Shown here piece after piece: positions 43,973 through 56,752 of a stretch of DNA of 64,000 nucleotides. Under the pieces are notes generated by a model. That model saw only the letters and a list, made by a program, of their open reading frames with translations, searched no databases and was not told the DNA's origin. The DNA is from Paenibacillus sp. FSL H8-0079. GTDB lineage: Bacteria > Bacillota > Bacilli > Paenibacillales > Paenibacillaceae. The position numbers and the translations under genes were made by a program. The stretch is taken from positions 3,906,001 to 3,970,000 of the forward strand of contig NZ_CP150300.1 of NCBI RefSeq assembly GCF_037991315.1. The letters are read 5' to 3'. How positions within the stretch are numbered: the stretch's first letter is position 1; each line of letters starts with the position of its first letter.

Positions 43973-46693
43973 TTATACGGACTCTGTCAATGTAGCCTCC
44001 TGAACATCTCGTCCCCTCTTCGCATCCGTGTCCTTGTACATGAATTGGTAACTTCCAGATCCCAGTGTGATTTCAACATCGTCTCCAATGCTGCGAATAA
44101 CCTGAACTTCACTCACCTGATCCAACGGTTTCCCTTGCTCCAAAACGATCTGTGCACCTGCGCCAGGAAGACGCACCGTACCTCTTGTATTGGCAGGAAT
44201 ATGCACCCGTATCTCCATTTCGCCCTCCGCCAACCGATGCCAACTTGAAGCAACTTGACCATACATCGTCTCCAAACTCGCTTCTACCCAGTCCAGTCCT
44301 GGTCCAGGTTGCGGCTCGATATGCACCATTCGGAATCCTGGCTGATGTTCATCGGACCGAATGCCAGCAACATAACGATACAACCATTCCCCAATCGCCC
44401 CGTACGCATAGTGGTTAAATGAATTCATGTCAGCGCTCCAGAGACTGCCATCCTCTTTGATCCCATCCCAATGTTCCCAGACAGTCGTTGCGCCTTGAGT
44501 CACCTGATATAGCCAGGACGGATAATCCTCTTGAAAAAGTAAGGTATAAGCCAGGTCGTGAAGACCTGCATCACTCAATACCGGATTCAGATAAGGTGTG
44601 CCCACGAAGCCTGTAGTAAGATGATTGCCCGCCTCTTTCACGAGTTTCGCCAATTGTTCGACAGCACGAGTTCGGGCAGTGGCGTCCAGTAGGTCAAATT
44701 GAAGTGCAAGAACATGCGCTGTTTGCGTTGGAACAGCAATTTTGCCGGCTGGAGTCACGAATTCATTTCGAAACGCATGAACAATGTTCGTATGCAACTG
44801 CTTGTAATATTCAGCATCATCTGTCTTTCCAAGCACCTCAGCCGCTTTTTGAGTTAACGAAACCGAATAGGCATAGAATGCAGTTGCCACATAGTCCGTG
44901 TCCGTTGCGCCCACATAACTATCGGGCTTGGAGTCCAGTCCCAACCAATCGCCAAAGTGGAATCCCGTGTTCCACAGATACGGATTGTCACCCTGCACGT
45001 GAATGTATTCAATCCAACGTTGCATGCTCCTATATTGCTCAGCCAGCAATCTGGCATCCCCATACATCTCATAGATGGTCCATGGACAGATGACTGCTGC
45101 ATCACCCCAAGCGGCAGAAGAATGACTGGTGTCCCCCCATCCTTGTGACGTGGAACTTCTGAGATCCGGAACGAAGAATGGAATACCTCCATCTGCTCCC
45201 TGATCCGCTTCCAGATCCCGCAACCATTTGGTGAAGAAGGACGCCGTGTTCATCAGGTAGGAGGACGTGCGGACAAACATCTGTGCATCACCGGTCCACC
45301 CGAGCCGTTCATCCCTCTGTGGACAGTCTGTTGGCACATCAAGGAAATTCCCTTTTTGCCCCCACAATATATTGTGATGCAGTTGGTTCACCAGTGGACT
45401 GGAGCATGAGAACTGACCTGTTTGCTCCATATTCGAGTGCAGTACTATTCCGGCGAATTCATCCAGACGAATGTGTTCCGGGAAGCCAGCCAGCTTCACA
45501 TAACGAAACCCTTGGAACGTAAAATGCGGTTCAAATGTTTCCACGCCATCCCCCTTGCAAGTGTAGCGAATACACTGCTTGGCGGCGCGAAGATTATCCG
45601 TGTAGAAGTTGCCTTCATGATCCAATATCTCAGCATGGTGCAGCTCAACCGTCTGACCCGCCTTACCTTGAATGCTGAATTTCACCCATCCCACCATATT
45701 CTGCCCCATGTCTATTACACGATCTCCCTGTGGAGTTGTCAGCAAAGCAATTGGCTGTAACTGTTCGACTTGGGTGACGGGTACGTTCTCCTGCGCAACG
45801 ATGATATCTTTCGGGTGCTCCAATACGTTTACGGGTAACCAACTCACCTGAGAGGAATCCGACCAATCGGACTCCATTCGTGCATCATACGTCTCCCCCA
45901 TATAGATGTCCGACATGCGAATGGCACTTGGAGCAGCCGTCCAATCCCCGTTAGATAAAATCCATTCCTCCGAACCATCTGCGTATTTTATATGCAATTC
46001 CAGCAGCAATGCGGATGTTGAACCGAATATCTCCCGTTCTTTGTTCCAGCCAAGATACCCTCGGTACCAGCCATCTCCAAGATACGCACCCAATATATTC
46101 TGTCCATCCTGAAGCAGGTGGGTAACATCATAGGTTTGATATTGTAACCGCTTACGATAAGAGGTCCAGCCAGGTGTAAAATAATCTTCTCCTACTCTTG
46201 TGTTGTTCAGATGCAACTCGTATAATCCAAGTGCTGTCACATATATTCTGGCAGATGTAACAGGTTGTTTCACTTTAAACTGCTTGCGCATACGTGGGCA
46301 TGACGTATCTCCATCATCTGTTGGTTGAGCTGTAATCCATTCCGCTTGCCAGCGGTTGTTGCTGTCCATAAGTCCCATCTCGAAATAAGCCGTTTCGGAC
46401 CAGCCCGAATCACTTCCTGCATCATCCCATGCCCGAATCCGGTAGTAGTATCGCGTTCGCGGAGAAGGCTGAAACTGGTTTAACTCCACATGTATGGACT
46501 GATCCGTACTTATCTCGCCAGAATCCCATACAATCCCATCAAAATCTTCCGTCAATGACAGCTGGATCTGGTATGCGGATTGCATGCAGTTCCGACGATC
46601 AGACTGCAACTGCCAGCTTAATCTCGGTGATTTTACATCGAGGCCAATCGGATTCATTCTATACTCACAGCGAAGGTGACTAACGTTGAACAT
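43973..46693 (-). CDS. Alpha-L-rhamnosidase (GH78)
   Basis: This 906-residue enzyme removes terminal alpha-L-rhamnose from glycosides such as flavonoid rutinosides. The order is: N-terminal beta domain (MFNVSHLRCEYRMNPIGLDVKSPRLSWQLQSDRRN), carbohydrate-binding region (GYLGWNKEREIFGST), (alpha/alpha)6 catalytic barrel with DVPTDCPQRDERLGWTGDAQMFVRTSSYLMN, and late WEHWDGIKEDG. The Asp/Glu cluster in DERLGWTGDAQ is the family active-site region. There is no signal peptide, so it is cytoplasmic. I chose ATG 46693 (AAGGA ten bases upstream). It is divergent from an AraC gene, which probably activates it. Confidence 0.93.
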   Translation of the reverse strand: MFNVSHLRCEYRMNPIGLDVKSPRLSWQLQSDRRNCMQSAYQIQLSLTEDFDGIVWDSGEISTDQSIHVELNQFQPSPRTRYYYRIRAWDDAGSDSGWSETAYFEMGLMDSNNRWQAEWITAQPTDDGDTSCPRMRKQFKVKQPVTSARIYVTALGLYELHLNNTRVGEDYFTPGWTSYRKRLQYQTYDVTHLLQDGQNILGAYLGDGWYRGYLGWNKEREIFGSTSALLLELHIKYADGSEEWILSNGDWTAAPSAIRMSDIYMGETYDARMESDWSDSSQVSWLPVNVLEHPKDIIVAQENVPVTQVEQLQPIALLTTPQGDRVIDMGQNMVGWVKFSIQGKAGQTVELHHAEILDHEGNFYTDNLRAAKQCIRYTCKGDGVETFEPHFTFQGFRYVKLAGFPEHIRLDEFAGIVLHSNMEQTGQFSCSSPLVNQLHHNILWGQKGNFLDVPTDCPQRDERLGWTGDAQMFVRTSSYLMNTASFFTKWLRDLEADQGADGGIPFFVPDLRSSTSQGWGDTSHSSAAWGDAAVICPWTIYEMYGDARLLAEQYRSMQRWIEYIHVQGDNPYLWNTGFHFGDWLGLDSKPDSYVGATDTDYVATAFYAYSVSLTQKAAEVLGKTDDAEYYKQLHTNIVHAFRNEFVTPAGKIAVPTQTAHVLALQFDLLDATARTRAVEQLAKLVKEAGNHLTTGFVGTPYLNPVLSDAGLHDLAYTLLFQEDYPSWLYQVTQGATTVWEHWDGIKEDGSLWSADMNSFNHYAYGAIGEWLYRYVAGIRSDEHQPGFRMVHIEPQPGPGLDWVEASLETMYGQVASSWHRLAEGEMEIRVHIPANTRGTVRLPGAGAQIVLEQGKPLDQVSEVQVIRSIGDDVEITLGSGSYQFMYKDTDAKRGRDVQEATLTESV

Positions 46694-46735
46694 CAGCATA
46701 TCGTCCTTTCCATCTTGGCTTCCCATTCCGGGTTA

Positions 46736-46751
46736 CGATATAATTATATCG
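46736..46751. promoter_or_regulatory. 16-base palindrome at the rhamnosidase/AraC divergent promoters
   Basis: CGATATAATTATATCG is a perfect palindrome containing TATAAT on both strands. It lies 42 bases from the rhamnosidase start and 76 bases from the AraC start. TTGGCT at 46715-46720 could be the -35 for the AraC direction (18-base spacer). Confidence 0.5.
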
Positions 46752-46827
46752 ATCCTGTTGTTGTAAATACCCGGTAATCAGGACTTTTTCATCCGGTAAT
46801 TCAGCCATCTGTGCGAGGAGGTTGCTT

Positions 46828-47712
46828 GTGAATTCATCTGTACAACTCATGAAAAGTGAGTACTTCCTGCATAATCATCTGCAACTTTTTGTCAATCGTT
46901 GCTCTGAAGATTTTGTGCTTCCTTTTCACGCACATGATTTTATTGAGTATAGCTATGTTGCCGAAGGAAAGGGCTTTCATCATATCGGTGAAGATGTCAT
47001 TCCGGTGACGAAGGGCATGCTATTTGTCATTCCTGTAGGCGTTCCTCATGTTTTCCGTCCTGTGAGCACCAACGTATCCGAGCATCCGTTAATTCTATAT
47101 AATTGCCTATTTAATGCTGAGCTGATCAACACCTTGACATCTGTCATTCAGGAAAAAGAAATCATTCATCATCTGATGGATCTGGCACAAAATCAAGTTC
47201 CTTATATATCCGTTGTGGATCACAACGACCGGATTGAAGAACTAATGGTGAAGCTGTACCGTGAATCCTCCGTTCCGGGAATCGGTTCGTCTACTATGTT
47301 ATACACCCTGGTGAGCCAGTTGGTATTGATGACCTACAGACAACTTTATCAAGAGGTTCATGATGAAGCGGTTCATTCCACTGATTTTGAATACATTCTT
47401 CACTATCTCAAGCAACATGTGAGCAACCGTATTCGAATGTCTGATCTGGTACGTGTATCGGGCTGGAGTGAAAAGCAGATCGGAAGAATGTTCCAGAGGC
47501 ATACCGGACAGACCTTTAGCAGCCACATGCAACATCTCCGTATACAAAAAAGCTGTGAACTGCTTAAGAGTTCACAGCACAAAGTCAGCCTGATTGCCGA
47601 GCTGGTCGGATATCGGGATATAGATTCATTTTATGCTGCATTCAAAAAAATAACAGGCGAAACACCTCTCGCCTATCGCAAAAAATCCAGAGCACAGCAC
47701 TCTGGACAATAA
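46828..47712 (+). CDS. AraC family transcriptional regulator (rhamnosidase-linked)
   Basis: The 294-residue product starts at GTG 46828 (GAGGAGG six bases upstream). The cupin-like N-terminus includes LPFHAHDFIEYSYVAEGKGFHHIGEDVIPVTKGMLFVIPVGVPHVF. The C-terminal pair of helix-turn-helix motifs includes RIRMSDLVRVSGWSEKQIGRMFQRHTGQTFSSHMQHLRIQKSCELL and IAELVGYRDIDSFYAAFKKITGETPLAYRKK. Its position points to control of the divergent rhamnosidase. An ATG at 46849 is an alternative start. Confidence 0.9.
   Translation: MNSSVQLMKSEYFLHNHLQLFVNRCSEDFVLPFHAHDFIEYSYVAEGKGFHHIGEDVIPVTKGMLFVIPVGVPHVFRPVSTNVSEHPLILYNCLFNAELINTLTSVIQEKEIIHHLMDLAQNQVPYISVVDHNDRIEELMVKLYRESSVPGIGSSTMLYTLVSQLVLMTYRQLYQEVHDEAVHSTDFEYILHYLKQHVSNRIRMSDLVRVSGWSEKQIGRMFQRHTGQTFSSHMQHLRIQKSCELLKSSQHKVSLIAELVGYRDIDSFYAAFKKITGETPLAYRKKSRAQHSGQ
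47680..47706 (-). terminator. Terminator of the HAD nucleotidase gene
   Basis: The stem TCCAGAG/CTCTGGA with a seven-base loop is followed by a T run on the minus strand. It lies within the 3' end of the convergent AraC gene. Confidence 0.75.
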
Positions 47713-47722
47713 AGATTTACTT

Positions 47723-48289
47723 TCAGACACCGACAACCTGTAACACTTCATCTATGTAAGCCTTGGCCTCTTTCCATGAAGACATCAACGGAAAGTTGTA
47801 TCGTTCACGCTCCTGTATATTCCATGGATGCGGGATACAGATGACTTTCTTGCCATCCTCATGCGCGGGAATCAAATTATGTGCTCCATCATCAATAAGC
47901 AAATCAAAAGCGAGCAAGTTTTTTCTTTTGCATGTAATAAACTGTTCTGCGGTTATAAAAGGCATATGCTGCTGAAGCCAGTTCCACTTCTCAACGACTG
48001 TTCTTGGTTCTGCTGCCGTAACGACTATGACATCATAAGCATCGTTCAGCTTGCGCATCTCATCTACAACATACTCGTCGTATAACTCCAATTCCTCGAA
48101 CAGACCCGGCCGACCATAAAATACATCATGCGTGCTCTCCGGATGACGCAAATGAGACGTATCCCAATGGATCATATCCTCATAGCGCAACGGATGGGTC
48201 GGGAAGTTGAGGTTGTTGTGATATATAGCCCGCTTGACCAGATGACATATCGTGTCATCCATATCTACAGCAATAATAGGCTTCTTCAT
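47723..48289 (-). CDS. 5'(3')-deoxyribonucleotidase-like HAD protein
   Basis: The 188-residue product from ATG 48289 (GGGGGAGG upstream) begins MKKPIIAVDMDDTICHLVKR, with Asp9 and Asp11 as HAD catalytic residues. Later motifs are VVTAAEPRTVVEKWNW and LLIDDGAHNL. The size and motifs fit the NT5C/deoxyribonucleotidase family, which dephosphorylates nucleoside monophosphates. No nucleotide genes are adjacent. Confidence 0.8.
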   Translation of the reverse strand: MKKPIIAVDMDDTICHLVKRAIYHNNLNFPTHPLRYEDMIHWDTSHLRHPESTHDVFYGRPGLFEELELYDEYVVDEMRKLNDAYDVIVVTAAEPRTVVEKWNWLQQHMPFITAEQFITCKRKNLLAFDLLIDDGAHNLIPAHEDGKKVICIPHPWNIQERERYNFPLMSSWKEAKAYIDEVLQVVGV

Positions 48290-48396
48290 GGTTATCCCTC
48301 CCCCAATACGATCACAGTATACCATCCAGAATGTTATGAAGTCATCTTTTTTACATTAATGTGGATTAGTGTTGATGAGAATCCTGCGAGATTATA

Positions 48397-48420
48397 GTAA
48401 AAAGGCGCCCCGGCGCCTTA
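48397..48420 (-). terminator. Intrinsic terminator of the locus B GH1 gene
   Basis: The GC-rich stem AAGGCGCC/GGCGCCTT is followed by T residues on the minus strand, 34 bases after the GH1 stop. Confidence 0.85.
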
Positions 48421-48454
48421 ATACCAGCTACGCCCGGGGTGCCTATATAGTGAT

Positions 48455-51896
<3,442 letters not shown>

Positions 51897-51919
51897 GATC
51901 TTTTCCTCCTCATTTTTCC

Positions 51920-51978
51920 AATAAAAAATACCCGAACGAATATAGCGCAAATCAATCGCACTATCTCATTCGGGTATT
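51920..51978 (-). terminator. Intrinsic terminator in the PTS-3 leader
   Basis: Arms AATACCCGAA (51969-51978 side) and TTCGGGTATT (51923-51936 side) form the stem, followed by a T run. It overlaps the PTS-3 RAT. Confidence 0.85.
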
Positions 51979-52001
51979 GCCTGATTGAACAGTAACAAGC
52001 C
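51973..52001 (-). promoter_or_regulatory. RAT of PTS-3
   Basis: This 29-base RAT begins GGCTTGTTACTG and ends CAGGCAATACC on the minus strand. Confidence 0.82.
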
Positions 52002-52041
52002 CATAGATATCCAGTTGGGATTTCATTCTATTGCGCGAACT

Positions 52042-52884
52042 TTATACGTCCCGCTTGGTTTTCATCAGACGTTCCAGATGGAGCGTTAGATATAACTGCT
52101 CAGAGTGAGTCATGTCATACTGATAGTTCTTATGGATAAAAGTCTCGATCTTGCCAATACATTTAAAGGTCTCCGGATAGTTTTTCCGTACCACTTCATA
52201 TAAATACTCCTCGGCATCATCATGTGAAGAATGGGTAATGACACGCTGACAGAAATATTTCAAATGGGTGATGAAGCGGAAATAGTTGACGCTATCTTCA
52301 TCCAATTCGACGTTGAAGTGATATTTGATGATATTCATAATCTCCTGCAACAGCTGCATCAGATGGGTGACATCGTTCATGGAATCATTTACTTCCGCAT
52401 TGATGAAATGTAATGCAATATTACAGATTTCATCTTTGGGGAACTCAATATCCAGTCTTTCCTTCAGCAAGGTCAGTGCTTCTCTGGCCACATCATACTC
52501 CGCCTTATAGAAGTGCTGAACTTCCCAAGAGAGTGGATTTCGAGTAATCATCCCTTTTTCCAAGCGTTGAACAGCAAAGTGAATGTGATCAGACAGCGAG
52601 ACATAAATCCCATCACTAATAGTTTTGTTCAATTGCGTTCGTGCCAGTGTCACAATATCATCTGTTGCCTGCAGAATCTCAATAGGCACTTCAGCTACGA
52701 TGGATTTGAATTTCTCATAGATCGATGTATCCTGAAGACGGAATACCTTCTCAATCCGCTCTTCATCAATCTCATCGCCTGCTTTGAACTTAAATCCGAT
52801 ACCCCGGCCGAGGATCAGTAGTTCCTGATTTTTGTCATCCACGGTACTGACAATATTGTTATTAAATATCTGTTTAATAATCAT
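52042..52884 (-). CDS. licT: BglG/LicT family transcription antiterminator, locus B
   Basis: The 280-residue product from ATG 52884 (MIIKQIFNNNIVSTVDD, AGGTGGG upstream) has CAT (LLILGRGIGFKFKAGD), PRD1 (SLSDHIHFAVQRL) and PRD2 (YFRFITHLKYFCQRV, LYLTLHLERLM). It is a paralogue of the locus A antiterminator. Its own leader has a RAT and a perfect terminator, so it is autoregulated. No promoter is seen between it and PTS-3, so the operon is licT-PTS-3-GH1. Confidence 0.93.
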   Translation of the reverse strand: MIIKQIFNNNIVSTVDDKNQELLILGRGIGFKFKAGDEIDEERIEKVFRLQDTSIYEKFKSIVAEVPIEILQATDDIVTLARTQLNKTISDGIYVSLSDHIHFAVQRLEKGMITRNPLSWEVQHFYKAEYDVAREALTLLKERLDIEFPKDEICNIALHFINAEVNDSMNDVTHLMQLLQEIMNIIKYHFNVELDEDSVNYFRFITHLKYFCQRVITHSSHDDAEEYLYEVVRKNYPETFKCIGKIETFIHKNYQYDMTHSEQLYLTLHLERLMKTKRDV

Positions 52885-52911
52885 TCTGGACCCACCTGGT
52901 TTTTTTTGAGG

Positions 52912-52971
52912 AATAAAAAAGGGCAAAACCAAAACAGAAATAATAAAATCATTTCCATAGTGGTTTTGCCC
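52912..52971 (-). terminator. Intrinsic terminator in the licT-B leader
   Basis: A perfect ten-pair stem GGGCAAAACC (52962-52971) / GGTTTTGCCC (52921-52930) is followed by a T run. The 5' arm is part of the RAT. Confidence 0.9.
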
Positions 52972-52990
52972 GCATTACCGGTAACAAGCC
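52962..52990 (-). promoter_or_regulatory. RAT of licT-B
   Basis: This 29-base RAT begins GGCTTGTTACCG and ends CGGGCAAAACC on the minus strand. Confidence 0.82.
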
Positions 52991-52998
52991 TCGGATCT

Positions 52999-53027
52999 AA
53001 TTTATCATAACCTGAAAACGGTGTCAA
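52999..53027 (-). promoter_or_regulatory. Sigma-A promoter of locus B with perfect cre
   Basis: TTGACA, 17 bases, TAAATT on the minus strand. Read on the plus strand, TGAAAACGGTGTCA (53013-53026) matches the cre consensus TGWAANCGNTNWCA at every position. It overlaps the -35 box and most of the spacer, giving CcpA repression by promoter blocking. Confidence 0.8.
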
Positions 53028-53182
53028 CCCAAAATACTACTATTGCTATTCCACTTCATTCCCTTACATGAGTCTTTTCCCTAAGCTTCCACGTTTAAGG
53101 GTGCATATGCTTTAGTATTCACATTTTGGAGCAGATTCAAACGGCGTCATCCAACAACCATCACTTGATCACTTGCTTCGAA

Positions 53183-53211
53183 CAAAAAAAGGCCCTTCTT
53201 TCGAAGGGCCC
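53183..53211 (-). terminator. Intrinsic terminator of the metallophosphoesterase gene
   Basis: The stem GGCCCTTC/GAAGGGCC with loop TTTC is followed by seven T residues on the minus strand. Confidence 0.88.
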
Positions 53212-53217
53212 ACTGTA

Positions 53218-54321
53218 TTATTGTTGAAATGTCACATTAATCTGTACAATCTCCGAACGACTGCTTGTGCGAATCGGAGGTCCCCAGAATCCAAATCCTG
53301 ACGTTACGATGGAGTGCATAGAGCCCTTTTGCAGATAACCCCAATCATTCTCATAAATAGCCTGTGTGATGAACTGAGCAGGTGCAATCTGTCCACGGTG
53401 GGTGTGACCAGATACGACCAGATCAACATTATTCTGCTCCGCAATATCCAGATCATACGGCTGGTGATCCATCATAAGTACAGGTTGGCTTAAGTCCGTA
53501 TCTTGCATTAATGTGGCTACTTCTGCACGATCCTTCTCTGTCCGGTCTTTCCGTCCAATCAGGGTGATCTTGTCATCCAGAACGATCTTGTCATCGTACA
53601 AAACTTGCATGTTGCTCTTCTCCAGCGCAGCGATCAGGTCTTCAATTGGACCATCGAACTTGTCGTGATTCCCAAGAGAAGCATAGACGCCATACGGAGC
53701 CTGAATGCCACTGATAATGTCGGCAATGCCACTCTTGAGGTACATATCCAGATTGTCATCAATAATATCTCCCGGATACAGCACCAGATCTGGCTTCAGT
53801 GCATTAATCTCCTCCACCATGCGTTTGGCATGTGCAGGGCCAGATAGAAGTCCGAAGTGCATATCAGCAGCCATGACAATGTTGAGCTTGTCTACACCTT
53901 CAACTTTTTTATCAATCTGAATGTTATATGCTCTCACCACAGGACTGTAGGCATTGAAAATCCCATAACCCATTGTAGACACTAACAACACCAAGGTAAC
54001 GACTCCTGCCCACTTCTGTGTATGATGTCTCGGAATACGGGTTAATCTGAGCAACCACATCGTCAGGTGAATGACTGGCAGAATCAGCAATAGTAACGAG
54101 AAGATCGCCAGCCAGTAGGAACCGATAATACTGAGAAAAGAGATACTTCCAAACACGCGTGCCAGAATGAATGAAACGGCAAGGAATACGAGCGCTATGA
54201 TATAAAACCACCGGAATCTGGCGGACACGACAGGTTTCATCCAACTCCAACCGCTCCAACCTATGTAGAACACTAATAAACCGTATACTACCAAAAACAA
54301 TATACCTGCTAATACGAACAT
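53218..54321 (-). CDS. Membrane-anchored metallophosphoesterase (YkuE/YaeI-like)
   Basis: The 367-residue product from ATG 54321 (GGAGG upstream) has an N-terminal part with four to five hydrophobic helices (about 1-130). A calcineurin-type phosphoesterase domain follows: AADMHFG, PGDIIDD, LGNHDKF, MDHQPYDL and VVSGHTHRGQ. These are the five metal-binding motifs in order. Related proteins act on phospholipid-linked substrates. The membrane domain is longer than in the secreted YkuE type. It is monocistronic. Confidence 0.9.
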   Translation of the reverse strand: MFVLAGILFLVVYGLLVFYIGWSGWSWMKPVVSARFRWFYIIALVFLAVSFILARVFGSISFLSIIGSYWLAIFSLLLLILPVIHLTMWLLRLTRIPRHHTQKWAGVVTLVLLVSTMGYGIFNAYSPVVRAYNIQIDKKVEGVDKLNIVMAADMHFGLLSGPAHAKRMVEEINALKPDLVLYPGDIIDDNLDMYLKSGIADIISGIQAPYGVYASLGNHDKFDGPIEDLIAALEKSNMQVLYDDKIVLDDKITLIGRKDRTEKDRAEVATLMQDTDLSQPVLMMDHQPYDLDIAEQNNVDLVVSGHTHRGQIAPAQFITQAIYENDWGYLQKGSMHSIVTSGFGFWGPPIRTSSRSEIVQINVTFQQ

Positions 54322-54489
54322 GCCCGGTCTAACCTCCACGTCAATAAGTTGTATTCTGAATTTTAATCACGGATGTAGGTCCGTCTGAACAAGTATAACG
54401 TAGTTGAAGGGTCAGATCACCTGTTTGCAAAAGCAAGATGGGTACATTTTATTACAATTAATGATATTCAAATTCGAATCATTAACGAG

Positions 54490-54552
54490 AAAAAGCATTC
54501 CCGCAGCCGCCCTGAATAGTTAAATTCAAGGACAACTGCAGGAATGCTATAT
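54490..54552 (-). terminator. Terminator of the zwf-tal-gnd operon
   Basis: Arms AGCATTCCTGCAG and CTGCGGGAATGCT flank a long loop and end in TTTTT on the minus strand. Confidence 0.8.
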
Positions 54553-54566
54553 TTTCGGAATTAAAA

Positions 54567-55985
54567 TTACTCGTTTGTGTCCATCCACTGGAAGTGGAAT
54601 GAACCTTCTTTGTCCACACGTTTGAACGTGTGAGCACCGAAGTAGTCACGTTGTGCTTGCAGCAAGTTTGCTGGCAAACGTTCCGTACGGTAGCTGTCGT
54701 AGTAAGACAGAGCACTGGAGAATCCAGGTACCGGAACACCTTGTTTTACAGCAGAGGCTATAACTTCACGCCAAGCGCCTTGATAAGACTCAACGATGTT
54801 TTGGAAGTATGGATCAAGCAGCAGGTTTTTGAGTTCTGCGTCTTTGTCATACGCTTCTTTGATGTTTTGCAAGAACTGCGAACGGATGATGCAGCCGCCG
54901 CGGAAGATCATGGCAATGTTGCCGTATTTCAGATCCCAGCCGTACTCATCGGAAGCTGCACGCATTTGTGCAAATCCTTGAGCATAGGATACGATTTTAC
55001 TTGCAAACAGCGCTTTACGCACGTTCTCGATGAACGCTTTTTTGTCGCCAGAGAATGCTTCAGTCGCAGGTCCATTCAGGATTTTGCTAGCTGCTACACG
55101 CTCGTCCTTCATCGCAGACAGGAAACGGGAGAATACGGATTCCGTAATCATGGACAATGGTACGCCGAGATCCAGCGCGCTTTGGCTTGTCCATTTACCT
55201 GTTCCTTTTTGTCCAGCCGCATCCAGAATGACGTCAACCATTGGTTTTCCTGTTTCTGGATCGTATTTGGAGAAGATATCTGCCGTGATTTCGATCAGGT
55301 AGCTGTCCAGCTCCCCTTGATTCCACTCGGTGAAGATCTCATGCAACTCTTCAACGGAAACGTTCAATACGGATTTGAGCAAGTGATAAGCTTCACCAAT
55401 CAACTGCATATCTCCGTACTCGATACCGTTATGCACCATTTTCACATAGTGTCCGGCACCGTCTGGTCCGATATATGTGCTGCAAGCGTCATCGCCAACT
55501 TTGGCGGAGATCGCTGTCAGAATCGGTTCTACCAACTGATAAGCACTTTCCTGACCACCTGGCATGATTGCCGGGCCTTTCAGTGCGCCTTCTTCACCAC
55601 CGGATACACCTGCGCCGATAAAGCGGAAACCTTTTTCTTCCAGTTCTTTACTGCGACGTTGTGTGTCAGGGAAGTAAGCATTACCTCCGTCGATAATAAT
55701 GTCGCCTTGATCCAGATGAGGTAGCAGTTGCTCGATCGTTGCATCTGTCGCTTTACCTGCTTGTACCATGATCAGAATTTTACGCGGAGACTCCAGGGAC
55801 TCTACGAATTCTTCAATTGTAAATGCACCTGTCAGGTTTTTACCTTCTGCTTCTTTCAGAAGATCATTCGTTTTCTCCGGGGAACGGTTAAATACCGATA
55901 CCGAGAAACCTTTGCTTTCAATATTCAAAGCCAGGTTTTTACCCATTACTGCCAAGCCAATAACACCAATCTGTTGTTTACTCAT
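54567..55985 (-). CDS. gnd: 6-phosphogluconate dehydrogenase (NADP-dependent, decarboxylating)
   Basis: The 472-residue product from ATG 55985 ([29 protein letters not shown] upstream) oxidises 6-phosphogluconate to ribulose 5-phosphate with CO2 release. The coenzyme fold carries [10 protein letters not shown]. The substrate site includes [16 protein letters not shown] and [16 protein letters not shown] with the catalytic Lys. The C-terminus carries [31 protein letters not shown]. It follows tal by 68 bases and is last in the operon. Confidence 0.97.
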   Translation of the reverse strand: MSKQQIGVIGLAVMGKNLALNIESKGFSVSVFNRSPEKTNDLLKEAEGKNLTGAFTIEEFVESLESPRKILIMVQAGKATDATIEQLLPHLDQGDIIIDGGNAYFPDTQRRSKELEEKGFRFIGAGVSGGEEGALKGPAIMPGGQESAYQLVEPILTAISAKVGDDACSTYIGPDGAGHYVKMVHNGIEYGDMQLIGEAYHLLKSVLNVSVEELHEIFTEWNQGELDSYLIEITADIFSKYDPETGKPMVDVILDAAGQKGTGKWTSQSALDLGVPLSMITESVFSRFLSAMKDERVAASKILNGPATEAFSGDKKAFIENVRKALFASKIVSYAQGFAQMRAASDEYGWDLKYGNIAMIFRGGCIIRSQFLQNIKEAYDKDAELKNLLLDPYFQNIVESYQGAWREVIASAVKQGVPVPGFSSALSYYDSYRTERLPANLLQAQRDYFGAHTFKRVDKEGSFHFQWMDTNE

Positions 55986-56053
55986 TATGTCCTCCCAATG
56001 CTCCATTATTTATATAAGATAATAGTAAGTTAAAACGGATAAACGGTCAGTGA

Positions 56054-56719
56054 TTATTGTACTGTTTTTTTCCAGTCAGCTGCAAATTTGTCCATACCTT
56101 GATCTGTCAGCGGGTGTTTGGATATCTGTTCAATGACGGAGAATGGAACAGTAGCAATATGTGCTCCAGCCATCGCTACACGTGTAACGTGATCCGGATG
56201 TCTTACAGAAGCCGCAATAATCTGTGCATCCAGGTTATGAGTACGGAACAATTCAGCAATTTTGGTAACCAATTGTACGCCATCCTCGGAAATATCATCA
56301 AGACGTCCCAGGAATGGAGATACATATGTTGCACCAGCACGAGCAGCCAGAAGGGCCTGGTTCACAGTGAAGATCAACGTTACGTTGGTTTTCACACCTT
56401 TTTTGGTCAAGTAACGGCAAGCTTCAAGTCCTGCAAGTGTCATTGGCAATTTGATCGTAATGTTTTTGTCGCTGTTGTTAATTTTAATCAGTTCGTCTGC
56501 TTGCGCGATCATCTCTTCAGCAGTAAGGGCATCTGGTGTCACTTCCGCAGAAACGGACTCAACTTCAGGTACCAAACGCAAGATTTCTTCGATACGATCT
56601 TCGAATTTCACGCCTTCTTTGGCTACCAAAGAAGGGTTCGTCGTTACGCCAGACAATACGCCAATTTTATATGCTTTTTGAATATCTTCCACGTTAGCTG
56701 TATCGATAAAAAATTTCAT
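56054..56719 (-). CDS. tal: Transaldolase / fructose-6-phosphate aldolase (small TalC-type)
   Basis: The 221-residue size marks the short transaldolase/FSA subfamily. [36 protein letters not shown] opens the barrel, and the Schiff-base Lys is in [37 protein letters not shown]. Its position between zwf and gnd indicates the pentose phosphate transaldolase role. It starts 33 bases after zwf with GAGG upstream. Confidence 0.93.
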   Translation of the reverse strand: MKFFIDTANVEDIQKAYKIGVLSGVTTNPSLVAKEGVKFEDRIEEILRLVPEVESVSAEVTPDALTAEEMIAQADELIKINNSDKNITIKLPMTLAGLEACRYLTKKGVKTNVTLIFTVNQALLAARAGATYVSPFLGRLDDISEDGVQLVTKIAELFRTHNLDAQIIAASVRHPDHVTRVAMAGAHIATVPFSVIEQISKHPLTDQGMDKFAADWKKTVQ

Positions 56720-56752
56720 GATTGAATTACCTCCAGATATTTTTATTATGGT

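Noticed and set aside
54630..55724. Long plus-strand open frame opposite gnd
   Set aside because: Antisense to a well-defined 6-phosphogluconate dehydrogenase; cysteine/phenylalanine-rich, shadow-like composition.
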